Positions 36,113 through 43,568 of a stretch of DNA of 64,000 nucleotides are shown in pieces. Made by a program: the position numbers and the translations under genes. How positions within the stretch are numbered: position 1 is the first letter of the stretch; each line of letters starts with the position of its first letter. Below the pieces are notes generated by a model. It made no database searches. It was given only the letters and a program-made list of their open reading frames with translations, and had not been told where the DNA came from. Location: positions 1-64,000 of the forward strand of contig CALRNX020000012.1 of assembly GCA_943369665.1 (NCBI GenBank), in the 5' to 3' direction. The DNA is from UKL13-3 sp943369665 (lineage in GTDB: Bacteria > Bacteroidota > Bacteroidia > UKL13-3).

Positions 36113-36597
36113 CTTTTTTCGGATTAGACAATCAAACCGTTGAGTTGCAAATAATGAACTATCAGTATCCCGAAATTAATGACGGAGACTGGGATGGAAA
36201 TTGGTTGAATATTTATCTAAATGTAAAAAGCAATATGGGACATTGGCAAACAGTTGACCCGTCATTGACAACTTGGGAGGTTCAGTCGCTTATTGTCTGG
36301 TTTGATACTCTTTCCAAAAACTCAAGACCTGCATATGTTGACATGGGATTTACTGAGCCTAACCTATCCTTTGAACTCCTAACGGATTTTAACTCTGACA
36401 AAAAAATGTTTCGTATAAAATTTGACCTTGAATCTCGACCACAATCAGCTACAGACGACAAGGAATATTTCGTTGACGTTGTTGCCGACAATTTGGAGTT
36501 AAAACGACTATCGACAGAATTAAGAAATGAACTGAGCAAATACCCGGAAAGAAAGCCAGCCCATAACAGCACCTTGCCAAAAGCGGGGCGTACGTGA
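36109..36597 (+). CDS. WapI-family-like immunity protein (cassette 9, gene 2)
   Basis: This 162-residue cytoplasmic protein has the pattern FGLDNQTVELQIMNYQYP followed by GDWDGNWLNIYLNVKS, which resembles the WapI immunity family that neutralises contact-dependent WapA toxins. The last ~15 residues (AHNSTLPKAGRT) are encoded by attC site 9, so the site supplies both tail and stop. No cognate WapA toxin lies in the window. Confidence 0.6.
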   Translation: MTFFGLDNQTVELQIMNYQYPEINDGDWDGNWLNIYLNVKSNMGHWQTVDPSLTTWEVQSLIVWFDTLSKNSRPAYVDMGFTEPNLSFELLTDFNSDKKMFRIKFDLESRPQSATDDKEYFVDVVADNLELKRLSTELRNELSKYPERKPAHNSTLPKAGRT

Positions 36598-36692
36598 TGG
36601 CAGAAACTTTTCCGCTCCGAATAAACTTTAATCGTAGCTTGACGGTTGATGCTTCGAAAGCCCCGCCTTCGGCAAGCTGAAAAACTTTACAA
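36559..36692 (+). repeat. attC-like site 9
   Basis: The left core is GCCCATAAC; it does not match the cassette 9 start GTTAGGTGC well. The arms are CACCTTGCCAAAAGCGGGGC and GCCCCGCCTTCGGCAAGCTG. The right core is degenerate, TTTACAAG at 36686. Confidence 0.85.
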
Positions 36693-36716
36693 GCAAGCCA
36701 TCGAACAGACATCGAA

Positions 36717-37145
36717 ATGAAAAAGACTTTAATCATATTTATTCTTCTTGCGTTTTCAAGACAACTTTGCGGACAGACTTTTGCTGACGACTGGAAAACT
36801 TTTAAAAGCAAGGGTTTTACCATGACCGTTGACTTAACCCAAAGTCAAATGTGGGGCAAAACAACGCATGGGCAATTGACCTTTAAAAACAAGAAAGACA
36901 AATCTATTGTACTTAAATATTACGCCTTTCTTATTGCAGACACCGACAGCGTTTTCTATAAAAATATTCATGATTGGTATTTTAAACAATCTTGTTCTTC
37001 AATGGGCGAACTGTTTAGACCTTTTACCCATAATAAATTTTATTACTATTTAGAGCCTTGTGACAGATGTAATACTTCTTTAAATAAAGACTGTGCTGAA
37101 CTTTTAAGCAAAATAAAAAAAATCGTGACGGACTATCCAAAATGA
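36717..37145 (+). CDS. Small secreted protein, unknown function (cassette 10)
   Basis: This 142-residue protein has a signal peptide (LIIFILLAFSRQLCG). The mature part contains EPCDRCNTSLNKDC, a cluster of cysteines that may form disulfides in the periplasm. No family is recognised. The following left core ACTGGTAAC matches the degenerate cassette start TTTACAAG apart from a few bases. Confidence 0.5.
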   Translation: MKKTLIIFILLAFSRQLCGQTFADDWKTFKSKGFTMTVDLTQSQMWGKTTHGQLTFKNKKDKSIVLKYYAFLIADTDSVFYKNIHDWYFKQSCSSMGELFRPFTHNKFYYYLEPCDRCNTSLNKDCAELLSKIKKIVTDYPK

Positions 37146-37174
37146 CGTTGGACAATACTGTGTGCAGTGGCCAT

Positions 37175-37310
37175 ACTGGTAACACGGGTTTTGCGTTAGT
37201 GGGCGGACAGTGCGAAAAGAAATATTTGAGCAATTAATAAACATTGGTGCTGGCAGACAGTTTACGGTTTCAAAAGCCCACCAACGCAAAGCCCGAAACC
37301 GTTATGCCTA
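37175..37310 (+). repeat. attC-like site 10
   Basis: The left core is ACTGGTAAC. The arms are CGGGTTTTGCGTTAGTGGGC and GCCCACCAACGCAAAGCCCG. The right core is GTTATGC at 37301. The loop contains GGCAGACAG. Confidence 0.9.
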
Positions 37311-37315
37311 ATGCT

Positions 37316-38140
37316 ATGAAGACGACATTCAACATATTGACAATTCTACTTCTGACAATTATATCGGGAGATATTTTTGCTTGTTCTTGTATAGGTGACA
37401 TTAGTGTTAAAGACGAAATAAAAAAATCAGATGCTGTTTTTGTTGGGACAATTTTCAACAGAGAAGAAATTAAAATTTATGACACTTTAAGCTCAAACAG
37501 GACTAATTATAGAATTGAAATGAAATATGAAATGTCTATTGAGACTGTTTACAAGGGAAATCATATAAGCGATACTACTTTCATTTTCACAGGTAGCGGT
37601 GGTGGAGACTGCGGTTTTAACTTCAAGACAGGTTCGAAGTATATTGTTTATGCACTAAATCACAAAGTTGAAGGACGCTATAGTGGACAATTATACATAG
37701 ACCAGAAAAGTGCTTTCTATACGACAATATGTAAAAGGACAAAACTGTTTGACACAACAGAAATTAAAGAAATCGAAAAGCATTTAAAGAAAGAGAATAA
37801 AAAATCAAATGATAAATCATTTATATTAGTGAATCCAGAATCACCTCCTATTTATAAGAATGGAGGCGAGCAAGGACTGAGACAGTTTATCATTGACAAC
37901 TTAAAATACCCGACAGGACAATGTGTTGAAGGACGAGTTTATGTTGGCTTTACAGTGGATACACTTGGCAATGTGAAAGACATTGAGATAAAGCGTGGAA
38001 TAACAAAAGAAACTGATGAAGAAGCGATTAGAATTGTGAAAATGTTGACCTTTATTCCGGGAACAGTATTCGGTAAGACGATGGAAATGAAAATGGTTTT
38101 ACCAATCAGTTTTTCTATTCAAAAACCTAAAGACGAATGA
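37316..38140 (+). CDS. TIMP/NTR-like secreted protein with TonB C-terminal domain (cassette 11)
   Basis: ATG at 37316 gives 274 residues. After a signal peptide (LTILLLTIISGDIFA), the mature protein starts CSCIG and continues ...SDAVFVGTIFNREE, the pattern of NTR/tissue-inhibitor-of-metalloprotease-like domains. The C-terminal ~95 residues are a TonB C-terminal domain (GLRQFIIDNLKYP, VYVGFTVDTLG, MLTFIPGTVFG). That domain is homologous to the one in cassette 5 although the N-termini differ. It is probably periplasmic or surface-exposed. Confidence 0.75.
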   Translation: MKTTFNILTILLLTIISGDIFACSCIGDISVKDEIKKSDAVFVGTIFNREEIKIYDTLSSNRTNYRIEMKYEMSIETVYKGNHISDTTFIFTGSGGGDCGFNFKTGSKYIVYALNHKVEGRYSGQLYIDQKSAFYTTICKRTKLFDTTEIKEIEKHLKKENKKSNDKSFILVNPESPPIYKNGGEQGLRQFIIDNLKYPTGQCVEGRVYVGFTVDTLGNVKDIEIKRGITKETDEEAIRIVKMLTFIPGTVFGKTMEMKMVLPISFSIQKPKDE

Positions 38141-38159
38141 CAACAACGGAAAGAAGCAC

Positions 38160-38260
38160 TAGGCATAACACGGGTTTTGCGTCAGGCGGGCTGACGTGCA
38201 AACTTGGAACTTTGTGCTCCGAAACCCGCCCGAACGCAAAGCCCGAAAACGTTATGGGTT
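38160..38260 (+). repeat. attC-like site 11 (short form)
   Basis: The left core TAGGCATAAC is the exact reverse complement of the cassette 11 start GTTATGCCTA. The arms are CGGGTTTTGCGTCAGGCGGG and CCGCCCGAACGCAAAGCCCG. Only 81 nt separate the cores because the loop is shortened. The right core is GTTATGG at 38251. Confidence 0.9.
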
Positions 38261-38276
38261 AGTTTAAAACTACACT

Positions 38277-38744
38277 ATGAAATATATTTTAGGTATAACA
38301 ATTCTAGCGATTCTTTTCACCACATCCTGCAATGACAACAAGACTGAAAAGACGTTTATTAGCGGAAAACAAGTGCCAATCATTAACTCGAGGCTTAGCA
38401 AAGTTGAAATTAATGGCCTTGACAGCTTGTTCAAAGACCAAGAATTTTGCGCTCATATCATTCAAAGCGGGACGGAATTAAAATTAGTTTCGGCTTATGT
38501 CGGCTCACATCCAGACAATTTCTGTGATTTTTCAAAGTCGCTTGTTGACACGACATTGCATCACATAGACAACTGTTCTATTCAGCTGAAGACAGTTGAC
38601 AACATTGCCTATTTCTGCTTAACACCAACGACAGCGAAATCGTTTGTTTATAAAATTGCGGTTTTATCAACTGACAAAAACGACAACTATTATCTCGACA
38701 CACTTGACATGAATATAGACGTCCGAGAGAAAACCAACCCATAA
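38277..38744 (+). CDS. Lipoprotein of unknown function (cassette 12)
   Basis: This 155-residue protein has a lipoprotein signal (GITILAILFTTSC, Cys about residue 18). The rest is polar, with several serine/aspartate stretches and no recognised domain. Its stop codon TAA lies within the left core AACCCATAAC of the next site. Confidence 0.55.
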   Translation: MKYILGITILAILFTTSCNDNKTEKTFISGKQVPIINSRLSKVEINGLDSLFKDQEFCAHIIQSGTELKLVSAYVGSHPDNFCDFSKSLVDTTLHHIDNCSIQLKTVDNIAYFCLTPTTAKSFVYKIAVLSTDKNDNYYLDTLDMNIDVREKTNP

Positions 38745-38872
38745 CACACGCCTTGCGCTATTGCCGTTAAAGTGCTAAAATGAAGTTTATATTTACGCAT
38801 AATATTTTATCTTGGTTGACAGATTATCTTACGCAAACGGCAACAGCGCAAGGCCGCCAAATGTTAGGGGCA
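38736..38872 (+). repeat. attC-like site 12
   Basis: The left core AACCCATAAC matches the cassette 12 start GTTATGGGTT exactly. The arms are CGCCTTGCGCTATTGCCGTT and AACGGCAACAGCGCAAGG. The loop carries TATCTTGGTTGACAG. The right core is GTTAGGG at 38863. Confidence 0.92.
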
Positions 38873-38877
38873 AGTTT

Positions 38878-39471
38878 ATGAGAAATCTACTAAAGACATT
38901 TATTCTAATTTTGACTCTGAGTTCTTCTGCGCTTGGGCAGACAGAGGATGTTCCGCTTTTTGACGACTATATTTATGTAAAAGAGAAAGTAGATAGTTTA
39001 CTTAAAATTGGAATTAAAGAGATTGTCGTTTTTCAGACAACAAGACCATTCAAATATTTGAAAAGCACTGACAGCTTAATTACATTTATTTGCTGGCCAA
39101 CCAACGACAATTATGTTGTTCAAATTATTACCGATAAAATATTGTATTCGCCAATTGACTTTAATGGTAAAGAGATCTTTGCCTATAAGGACAAGGTCAT
39201 ATCATTGGTGACAGAGAAAGAAGAAAGCGAATGTACATTAAGAATGATTGCCCCAATAATTAGTGGTAACGTTCTATTTTATTATACGAAGAAGTTCAAT
39301 GGATACTTTGAACAACCAGAATCTGGTAATCAAACAAGATATAAACCGCAAGCAGACAGAGAGCAGCATAGAAAAATATGGTATGATTTAATTTATAACA
39401 CATTGAAAAAAGAAAGTTTCAACTTTAAAGTGCTCCCAAACTATGACAGACAACTTAACTACAAAAGATAG
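38878..39471 (+). CDS. Secreted protein, unknown function (cassette 13)
   Basis: ATG at 38878 lies 15 bp after the cassette core; an in-frame ATG at 38812 is inside the attC site and rejected. The 197 residues start with a signal peptide (LLKTFILILTLSSSALG). No domain is recognised; the C-terminal half is basic and helical (ADREQHRKIWYDLI). Confidence 0.55.
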   Translation: MRNLLKTFILILTLSSSALGQTEDVPLFDDYIYVKEKVDSLLKIGIKEIVVFQTTRPFKYLKSTDSLITFICWPTNDNYVVQIITDKILYSPIDFNGKEIFAYKDKVISLVTEKEESECTLRMIAPIISGNVLFYYTKKFNGYFEQPESGNQTRYKPQADREQHRKIWYDLIYNTLKKESFNFKVLPNYDRQLNYKR

Positions 39472-39489
39472 TGACGGAAGAGAAAACCA

Positions 39490-39625
39490 GCCCCTAACAC
39501 GCAACTGCCGGCAAGTGGCGCTAACTCGGTTGGTTGGTAATTTCGTTTATGTATTTTTATTATCTTAGCTCGACAATTAATTCTTCGCAATCGCCACCTT
39601 CGCCAAACCCGGGAACGTTATGCGG
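39490..39625 (+). repeat. attC-like site 13
   Basis: The left core GCCCCTAAC matches the cassette 13 start GTTAGGGGC exactly. The arms are GCCGGCAAGTGGCG and CGCCACCTTCGCCAAAC (imperfect). The loop has TATCTTAGCTCGACAA. The right core is GTTATGC at 39617. Confidence 0.88.
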
Positions 39626-39648
39626 CATGCTAAGACAAATACAATAAA

Positions 39649-40041
39649 ATGAAGTACTATCAATTATTTATAGACACTGACAATAATGCTGAAACCTATA
39701 ATAGTGTGACAGATATATTAGAACTTCAGCCTACAGAAAGTGCAAAGAACATGACTTCGGAGGACAGATATAGTACTTGGATGTATATGGTGTCAGAAAC
39801 TGAAACAGACCAATACTTTGATTTTATCAATAATTTCCTTGACATTTTAGAACCGAAATTTGATGACCTTGAAAAACTAGGTGTGACAAGAGATAAAATT
39901 CTATTTTGGAAGCTCTATGAATATGACCAACAATGTGGAATGGAATTTCACCCTCAAGAAATGGCAAGACTTGGACAAAGTGGAATTCACCTGAATATTG
40001 ACTGTTGGGCAAATAATACGAAAGAAAGCACGTCCGCATAA
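39649..40041 (+). CDS. DUF4279-like protein (cassette 14)
   Basis: This 130-residue cytoplasmic protein fits the general layout of DUF4279: an N-terminal ITD-like strand (YYQLFIDTDNNA), DILELQPTESAKN, a central WMYMV strand and a C-terminal ARLGQSGIHLNIDCW. DUF4279 proteins often accompany polymorphic toxins as immunity proteins. The last residues and stop (CCGCATAA) are inside the next attC core. Confidence 0.6.
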   Translation: MKYYQLFIDTDNNAETYNSVTDILELQPTESAKNMTSEDRYSTWMYMVSETETDQYFDFINNFLDILEPKFDDLEKLGVTRDKILFWKLYEYDQQCGMEFHPQEMARLGQSGIHLNIDCWANNTKESTSA

Positions 40042-40169
40042 CACGGGGTTTGCGTCAGGCGGGCTGACGTGCAAACATGGAGCTTTGTGCTTATAATAAA
40101 TTTTAGTATTAAACTGAAACTTTGTGCTTCGAAACCCGCCCGAACGCAAAGCCCGAAAATGTTACCAGT
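40034..40169 (+). repeat. attC-like site 14
   Basis: The left core CCGCATAAC matches the cassette 14 start GTTATGCGG exactly. The arms are GGGGTTTGCGTCAGGCGGG and CCGCCCGAACGCAAAGCCC, like site 11 but with the full-length loop. The right core is GTTACCA at 40161. Confidence 0.9.
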
Positions 40170-40174
40170 AATTT

Positions 40175-40642
40175 ATGAAAACCAGTTTACTAATAGTTTT
40201 AATCTTCATTCTGACAGGCTTTTCTTCCAAGGACAATCCTCTAAGACCATTTACAATTCATATTAACTATACAGGACTTCCAAGTGGGACGCATTACGAC
40301 TATCTTTTGACGAATAGCACAATTTCGCTTAAGAAGCACTTCAATGCTATTCCGGACAGACCCGAAATCGTTTATGACAAAGCATCCTTTAAACTTAAAT
40401 CAATTGACAGTTTAGTAAATCATATCTACCAGACTGATTGGTCCAAAGTTCCAAAAGCTATAGACAAAGGATGCATAGACGGATACTATTACTACGTTAC
40501 TATAAACAGACTTCAAGACACCTTTAATTTTAAAGTCAATTGTTCAGGACACGCAGACCTAAATAAGTTACTTGACTTATGCAACTCCTCAATTCCTAAC
40601 AAGAAATATAGAAATAAATTTAGACTTTGGCATGACAACTAA
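40175..40642 (+). CDS. Secreted protein, unknown function (cassette 15)
   Basis: This 155-residue protein has a hydrophobic signal (SLLIVLIFILTGFS); a serine stands where a lipobox cysteine might be, so it is probably cleaved by signal peptidase I. The mature part is beta-rich with a single CSGHADL segment. Not recognised. Confidence 0.5.
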   Translation: MKTSLLIVLIFILTGFSSKDNPLRPFTIHINYTGLPSGTHYDYLLTNSTISLKKHFNAIPDRPEIVYDKASFKLKSIDSLVNHIYQTDWSKVPKAIDKGCIDGYYYYVTINRLQDTFNFKVNCSGHADLNKLLDLCNSSIPNKKYRNKFRLWHDN

Positions 40643-40652
40643 GAGAAAAACT

Positions 40653-40788
40653 ACTGGTAACACTCCTCTTGCGCTATTGCCGTTAAAGTGCTAAAATGAA
40701 ATTTATATTTACGCATAATATTTTATCTTGGTTGACAGATTATCTTACGCAAACGGCAACAGCGCAAGGCGTGGAACCGTTATGCCCA
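40653..40788 (+). repeat. attC-like site 15
   Basis: The left core ACTGGTAAC matches the cassette 15 start GTTACCAGT exactly. The arms are CTCTTGCGCTATTGCCGTT and AACGGCAACAGCGCAAGG. The loop is almost identical to site 12. The right core is GTTATGC at 40779. Confidence 0.92.
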
Positions 40789-40837
40789 ATGTCAAAATCC
40801 TTCGTAAAAATAGTACAATTTTTGCTATATTGCAGTA

Positions 40838-41368
40838 GTGAAACGGAAAATAGAAATTGGTCTAGACTTCATTATAGACAAGCTAACTAACTCAATTGAA
40901 AACGTTGTGACTGGAGACAGTTTTGCAACCGATGTTTCTATTTTGACTCAACAAGACCTAAAAAACATTACCAAGAAAAATGGATGGCTATTTGACTGGA
41001 AGTCAGAATTTAAAAATCCTCTTCGTGACACTTATAAATTAACCATAGTAAATAACTCGACTATTATTCAAGGCTTAATCAGCCTAGAAATTAAACCAGA
41101 GCATATTTATATGCATCTTATAGAAAACGCACCGTTCAATAAGGGCAAAGACAAAGTATATGCAGGTGTAGCTGGAAACCTTGTTGCATTTGCTTGTAAA
41201 TTATCTTTTCAACGTGGACATCAGGGAAACATATCATTTATATCAAAGACACAATTGATTGAGCACTATCAAAAGACTCTTGGAGCAAGGCATTTTGGTG
41301 GACGTTTAATGATCATTGAGACAAAAGATGCACTTCAACTTATTAACAAGTACTTTCAAAATTATTAG
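40838..41368 (+). CDS. GNAT-acetyltransferase-like protein (cassette 16, gene 1)
   Basis: A GTG start at 40838 gives 176 residues. The C-terminal part VYAGVAGNLVAFACKLSFQRGHQGNISFISKTQLIEHY resembles GNAT motif A, with the expected V.GV.G.L..FA segment that binds the acetyl-CoA pyrophosphate, followed by a Y..LGA.HFGG motif B-like end. It is followed 2 bp later by a 54-residue gene. The pair resembles GNAT toxin-antitoxin modules, though the order (toxin first) is less common. Activity is inferred. Confidence 0.6.
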   Translation: MKRKIEIGLDFIIDKLTNSIENVVTGDSFATDVSILTQQDLKNITKKNGWLFDWKSEFKNPLRDTYKLTIVNNSTIIQGLISLEIKPEHIYMHLIENAPFNKGKDKVYAGVAGNLVAFACKLSFQRGHQGNISFISKTQLIEHYQKTLGARHFGGRLMIIETKDALQLINKYFQNY

Positions 41369-41370
41369 AT

Positions 41371-41535
41371 ATGAAAAGCAAATTAGTAGAATTAGAGGTT
41401 GACTTCATTGGCGGACAAAATGGACTGACAGCTCAAGAAGAAAAAGCATTGAGTGAATACTTCGCTAAAAAGAAACAAATTGCTTTTAAACGGGCAAAGA
41501 CAAAAGTCTCTAAACGCACAAATGTGACAGCTTAG
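41371..41535 (+). CDS. 54-aa partner of the GNAT-like protein (cassette 16, gene 2)
   Basis: ATG at 41371, 2 bp after the stop of the GNAT-like gene, opens a 54-codon frame (MKSKLVELEVDFIGGQNG, then LTAQEEKALSEYF, then a very basic tail). The pattern VDFIGGQ.GLT..EE.AL.EYF looks conserved and protein-like. It could be an antitoxin or a regulatory subunit. Confidence 0.6.
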   Translation: MKSKLVELEVDFIGGQNGLTAQEEKALSEYFAKKKQIAFKRAKTKVSKRTNVTA

Positions 41536-41556
41536 AAACGTCAACAAAGAAAGCAC

Positions 41557-41742
41557 TGGGCATAACACACGCCTGCCGCTATTGGCGCTAACTCGCTAAA
41601 TTGTAGTTATCGTTTACGTATTTTACCCATTTTGGCAAGACAAATAAGTGCTTCGTTCCCTTGAGGTTCGCTTTTTGTATGCGTGGCAAACGAAAAGCGA
41701 ACTTTTCTGTATAATTGTTTCGCATAATAAATGTTAGCACCA
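41557..41742 (+). repeat. attC-like site 16, hybrid with the 77-bp element
   Basis: The left core TGGGCATAAC matches the cassette 16 start GTTATGCCCA exactly. The left arm is CTGCCGCTATTGGCGCTAAC, and the loop CAAGACAAATAAGTGCTTCG leads into the 77-bp element instead of a right arm. The right core is GTTAGCA at 41733. Confidence 0.82.
41656..41732 (+). repeat. 77-bp array-boundary element, copy 4
   Basis: Closest to the left-edge copy, sharing GTTCGCTTTTTGTATGCG. Here the stem GTTCGCTTTT/AAAAGCGAAC is perfect. It ends TATAATTGTTTCGCATAA, then taaat, before GTTAGCAC. Confidence 0.82.
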
Positions 41743-41764
41743 ATTTTAAAACGACACGACAACA

Positions 41765-42159
41765 ATGAAAAACTGGGACAGGACAGGAAAAATTAAGGCT
41801 ATTATTCTTGGAATTTTAGCATTACCAAATTTACTAATGCCAATCGGTGCAACAGGACAACAAGGACTTGCAATGATTTTAATGCCTTTGATTTTTGGAA
41901 GCATTTCAATTCCTTTAATCGCAAGGTTCAACGCTGGACTTGGACGAGAGATTATAAAACCGACTTGGAATGACAACCCACTTACAATGAAACTTTTCAT
42001 TTTGGCTCATTTTTCTTCCTGACAGTTGGGTTAAGTATGCTTGTTGGGACAGGAATTAAATTTCAAACTCTTAGCTTTTTTGGACTGACAGCAATTTCGT
42101 TCGGACTTGGAATATCGATAGGTATTTGGCTGACACTAAAATGGACAAAATCAAAATAA
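41765..42159 (+). pseudogene. Frameshifted small membrane protein (cassette 17)
   Basis: The frame from 41765 (MKNWDRTGKIKAIILGIL) encodes two membrane helices and stops at 42022 (LAHFSS). Coding continues in another frame from about 42010 as FFLTVGLSMLVGTGIKF and FGLTAISFGLGISIGIWL to a stop at 42157-42159. Adding one base in the T-run near 42010 restores a ~130-residue, four-helix protein. This is either a real decay event or a homopolymer sequencing error. Confidence 0.6.
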
Positions 42160-42217
42160 TGCTTATGGACTTTTATCGCTTAGTCATTATTACATATTGC
42201 AATGACAGACAAAAAAC

Positions 42218-42357
42218 TGGTGCTAACAACACCTACAAGAAATTGGCGGTTCAGTGGTTAAATGAAGCTTTATGCTTCGTATCAAGTTCGTTACTGTCAG
42301 ACAGTTTTCGTCTCCGAAATCGCCAACTTCTTGTAGCTGCAAACCGTTAGGCGCAAT
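42218..42357 (+). repeat. attC-like site 17
   Basis: The left core TGGTGCTAAC matches the cassette 17 start GTTAGCACCA exactly. The arms are CTACAAGAAATTGGCGG and CGCCAACTTCTTGTAG, nearly identical to site 1. The right core is GTTAGGC at 42348. Confidence 0.9.
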
Positions 42358-42377
42358 TATAATACCCCGACAAACAC

Positions 42378-43421
42378 ATGAGAAAAAAAGAGACTGTCCT
42401 TATAGTACTTTCTATATTTTCATTAGGACTGAATTTATTATTTAGTTCTGGAACGAATCCCTGGCCTGTGATAACATTGTCTTTACTTGCAATGCTTTAT
42501 CTGTTCTTCAGTTTCGCTATTTTGAATAATATTGACCTTAAGAGAATTTTCAAGAAAGAGCCGTATGTAGAAGTAAGCAAAATAAAAATTGCTGGGGCAA
42601 TACTTATTGGACTTGCTCTTTCTTTGACATTAATTGGCATACTCTTTAGATTTAAATATTGGCCAAATTCTTCATTTATTTTAGAAACTGGTCTTGGTGG
42701 ATTATTGCTTGTGACAATCATAGGATTCATTAAATATCCGAGGACAGAATCTGACTATTTTATAAACATCTTTAGACGGATTGTTATTGTTGGTGGACTT
42801 GGTTTACTCTTTATGGTTGTACCTCAGAATACTTGGGTTGCGATTAAATATCGAAATCATCCCCAATGTTCAGACGCATTAAAAAAATTATTAGTCAACC
42901 CTTATAAGACAGAGCTTTGGGACGATTTAGAGTCTGAAAGAAAAAGCATGGAATACACGTGTACTCAAGAAAACATTTCTACGACAAGGAAAATTGAAAA
43001 TGGCGATACTATTCGATGTTCGATTTTATATGACAACCCAAGTATTGTTCACATAAAACAATTTAATTCCAATAAACTTATAGAACAGCAGTTTATAATT
43101 GATCCACATGGAGACACGACATTTGATCCTCAACTGTTTTATTGTAACGATTATAGCCGACTCTTTGCTTTTCTACCTTTACTATCTCATTGGAAAAAGG
43201 ACTTTGTTTATAAGGACGCTAATCTTCTTCTTTATCATTATGAGACCAATCCTAATGTTCCCTTTGACACTGTCTTTTATGGACAAATTCGTAACGAGAG
43301 TATAATATCACTTGAGAAAAGAGATACACATAACCTCATAAGTAGAATACATACTAAAGACAATGAAACAGGTATTTCAGAAGTTTACTTCTCCAGAATC
43401 AGTGACCCGACCGTAAAATAA
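42378..43421 (+). CDS. Membrane protein with GldL-like HWP motif and C-terminal extracytoplasmic domain (cassette 18)
   Basis: This 347-residue protein has five membrane helices in its first ~155 residues, then a soluble C-terminal domain of about 190 residues that includes an antitoxin-like MORN pattern segment (TTRKIENGDTIRCSILYDN). The helix SLTLIGILFRFKYWPNSSFIL resembles the FKIKHWPGA helix of GldL, a motif seen in several Bacteroidota membrane proteins. Function is unknown. The next left core TAGGCATAAC does not pair with the cassette start GTTAGGCGC. Confidence 0.55.
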   Translation: MRKKETVLIVLSIFSLGLNLLFSSGTNPWPVITLSLLAMLYLFFSFAILNNIDLKRIFKKEPYVEVSKIKIAGAILIGLALSLTLIGILFRFKYWPNSSFILETGLGGLLLVTIIGFIKYPRTESDYFINIFRRIVIVGGLGLLFMVVPQNTWVAIKYRNHPQCSDALKKLLVNPYKTELWDDLESERKSMEYTCTQENISTTRKIENGDTIRCSILYDNPSIVHIKQFNSNKLIEQQFIIDPHGDTTFDPQLFYCNDYSRLFAFLPLLSHWKKDFVYKDANLLLYHYETNPNVPFDTVFYGQIRNESIISLEKRDTHNLISRIHTKDNETGISEVYFSRISDPTVK

Positions 43422-43422
43422 C

Positions 43423-43560
43423 TAGGCATAACAGCAGTCTTGCGCCATTGCCGTTATCATCTTAAATTCAAGCTTTCGTTTCGCATTTATTTTTTATCTT
43501 GGTTGACAGATTTTCGTTCCGTAATCGGCAACTGCGCAAGGCCGTGGAACGTTATGCCCA
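43423..43560 (+). repeat. attC-like site 18
   Basis: The left core is TAGGCATAAC (mismatched to the cassette 18 start). The arms are CTTGCGCCATTGCCG and CGGCAACTGCGCAAG. The loop has TATCTTGGTTGACAG. The right core is GTTATGC at 43551. Confidence 0.9.
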
Positions 43561-43568
43561 ATTATAAA

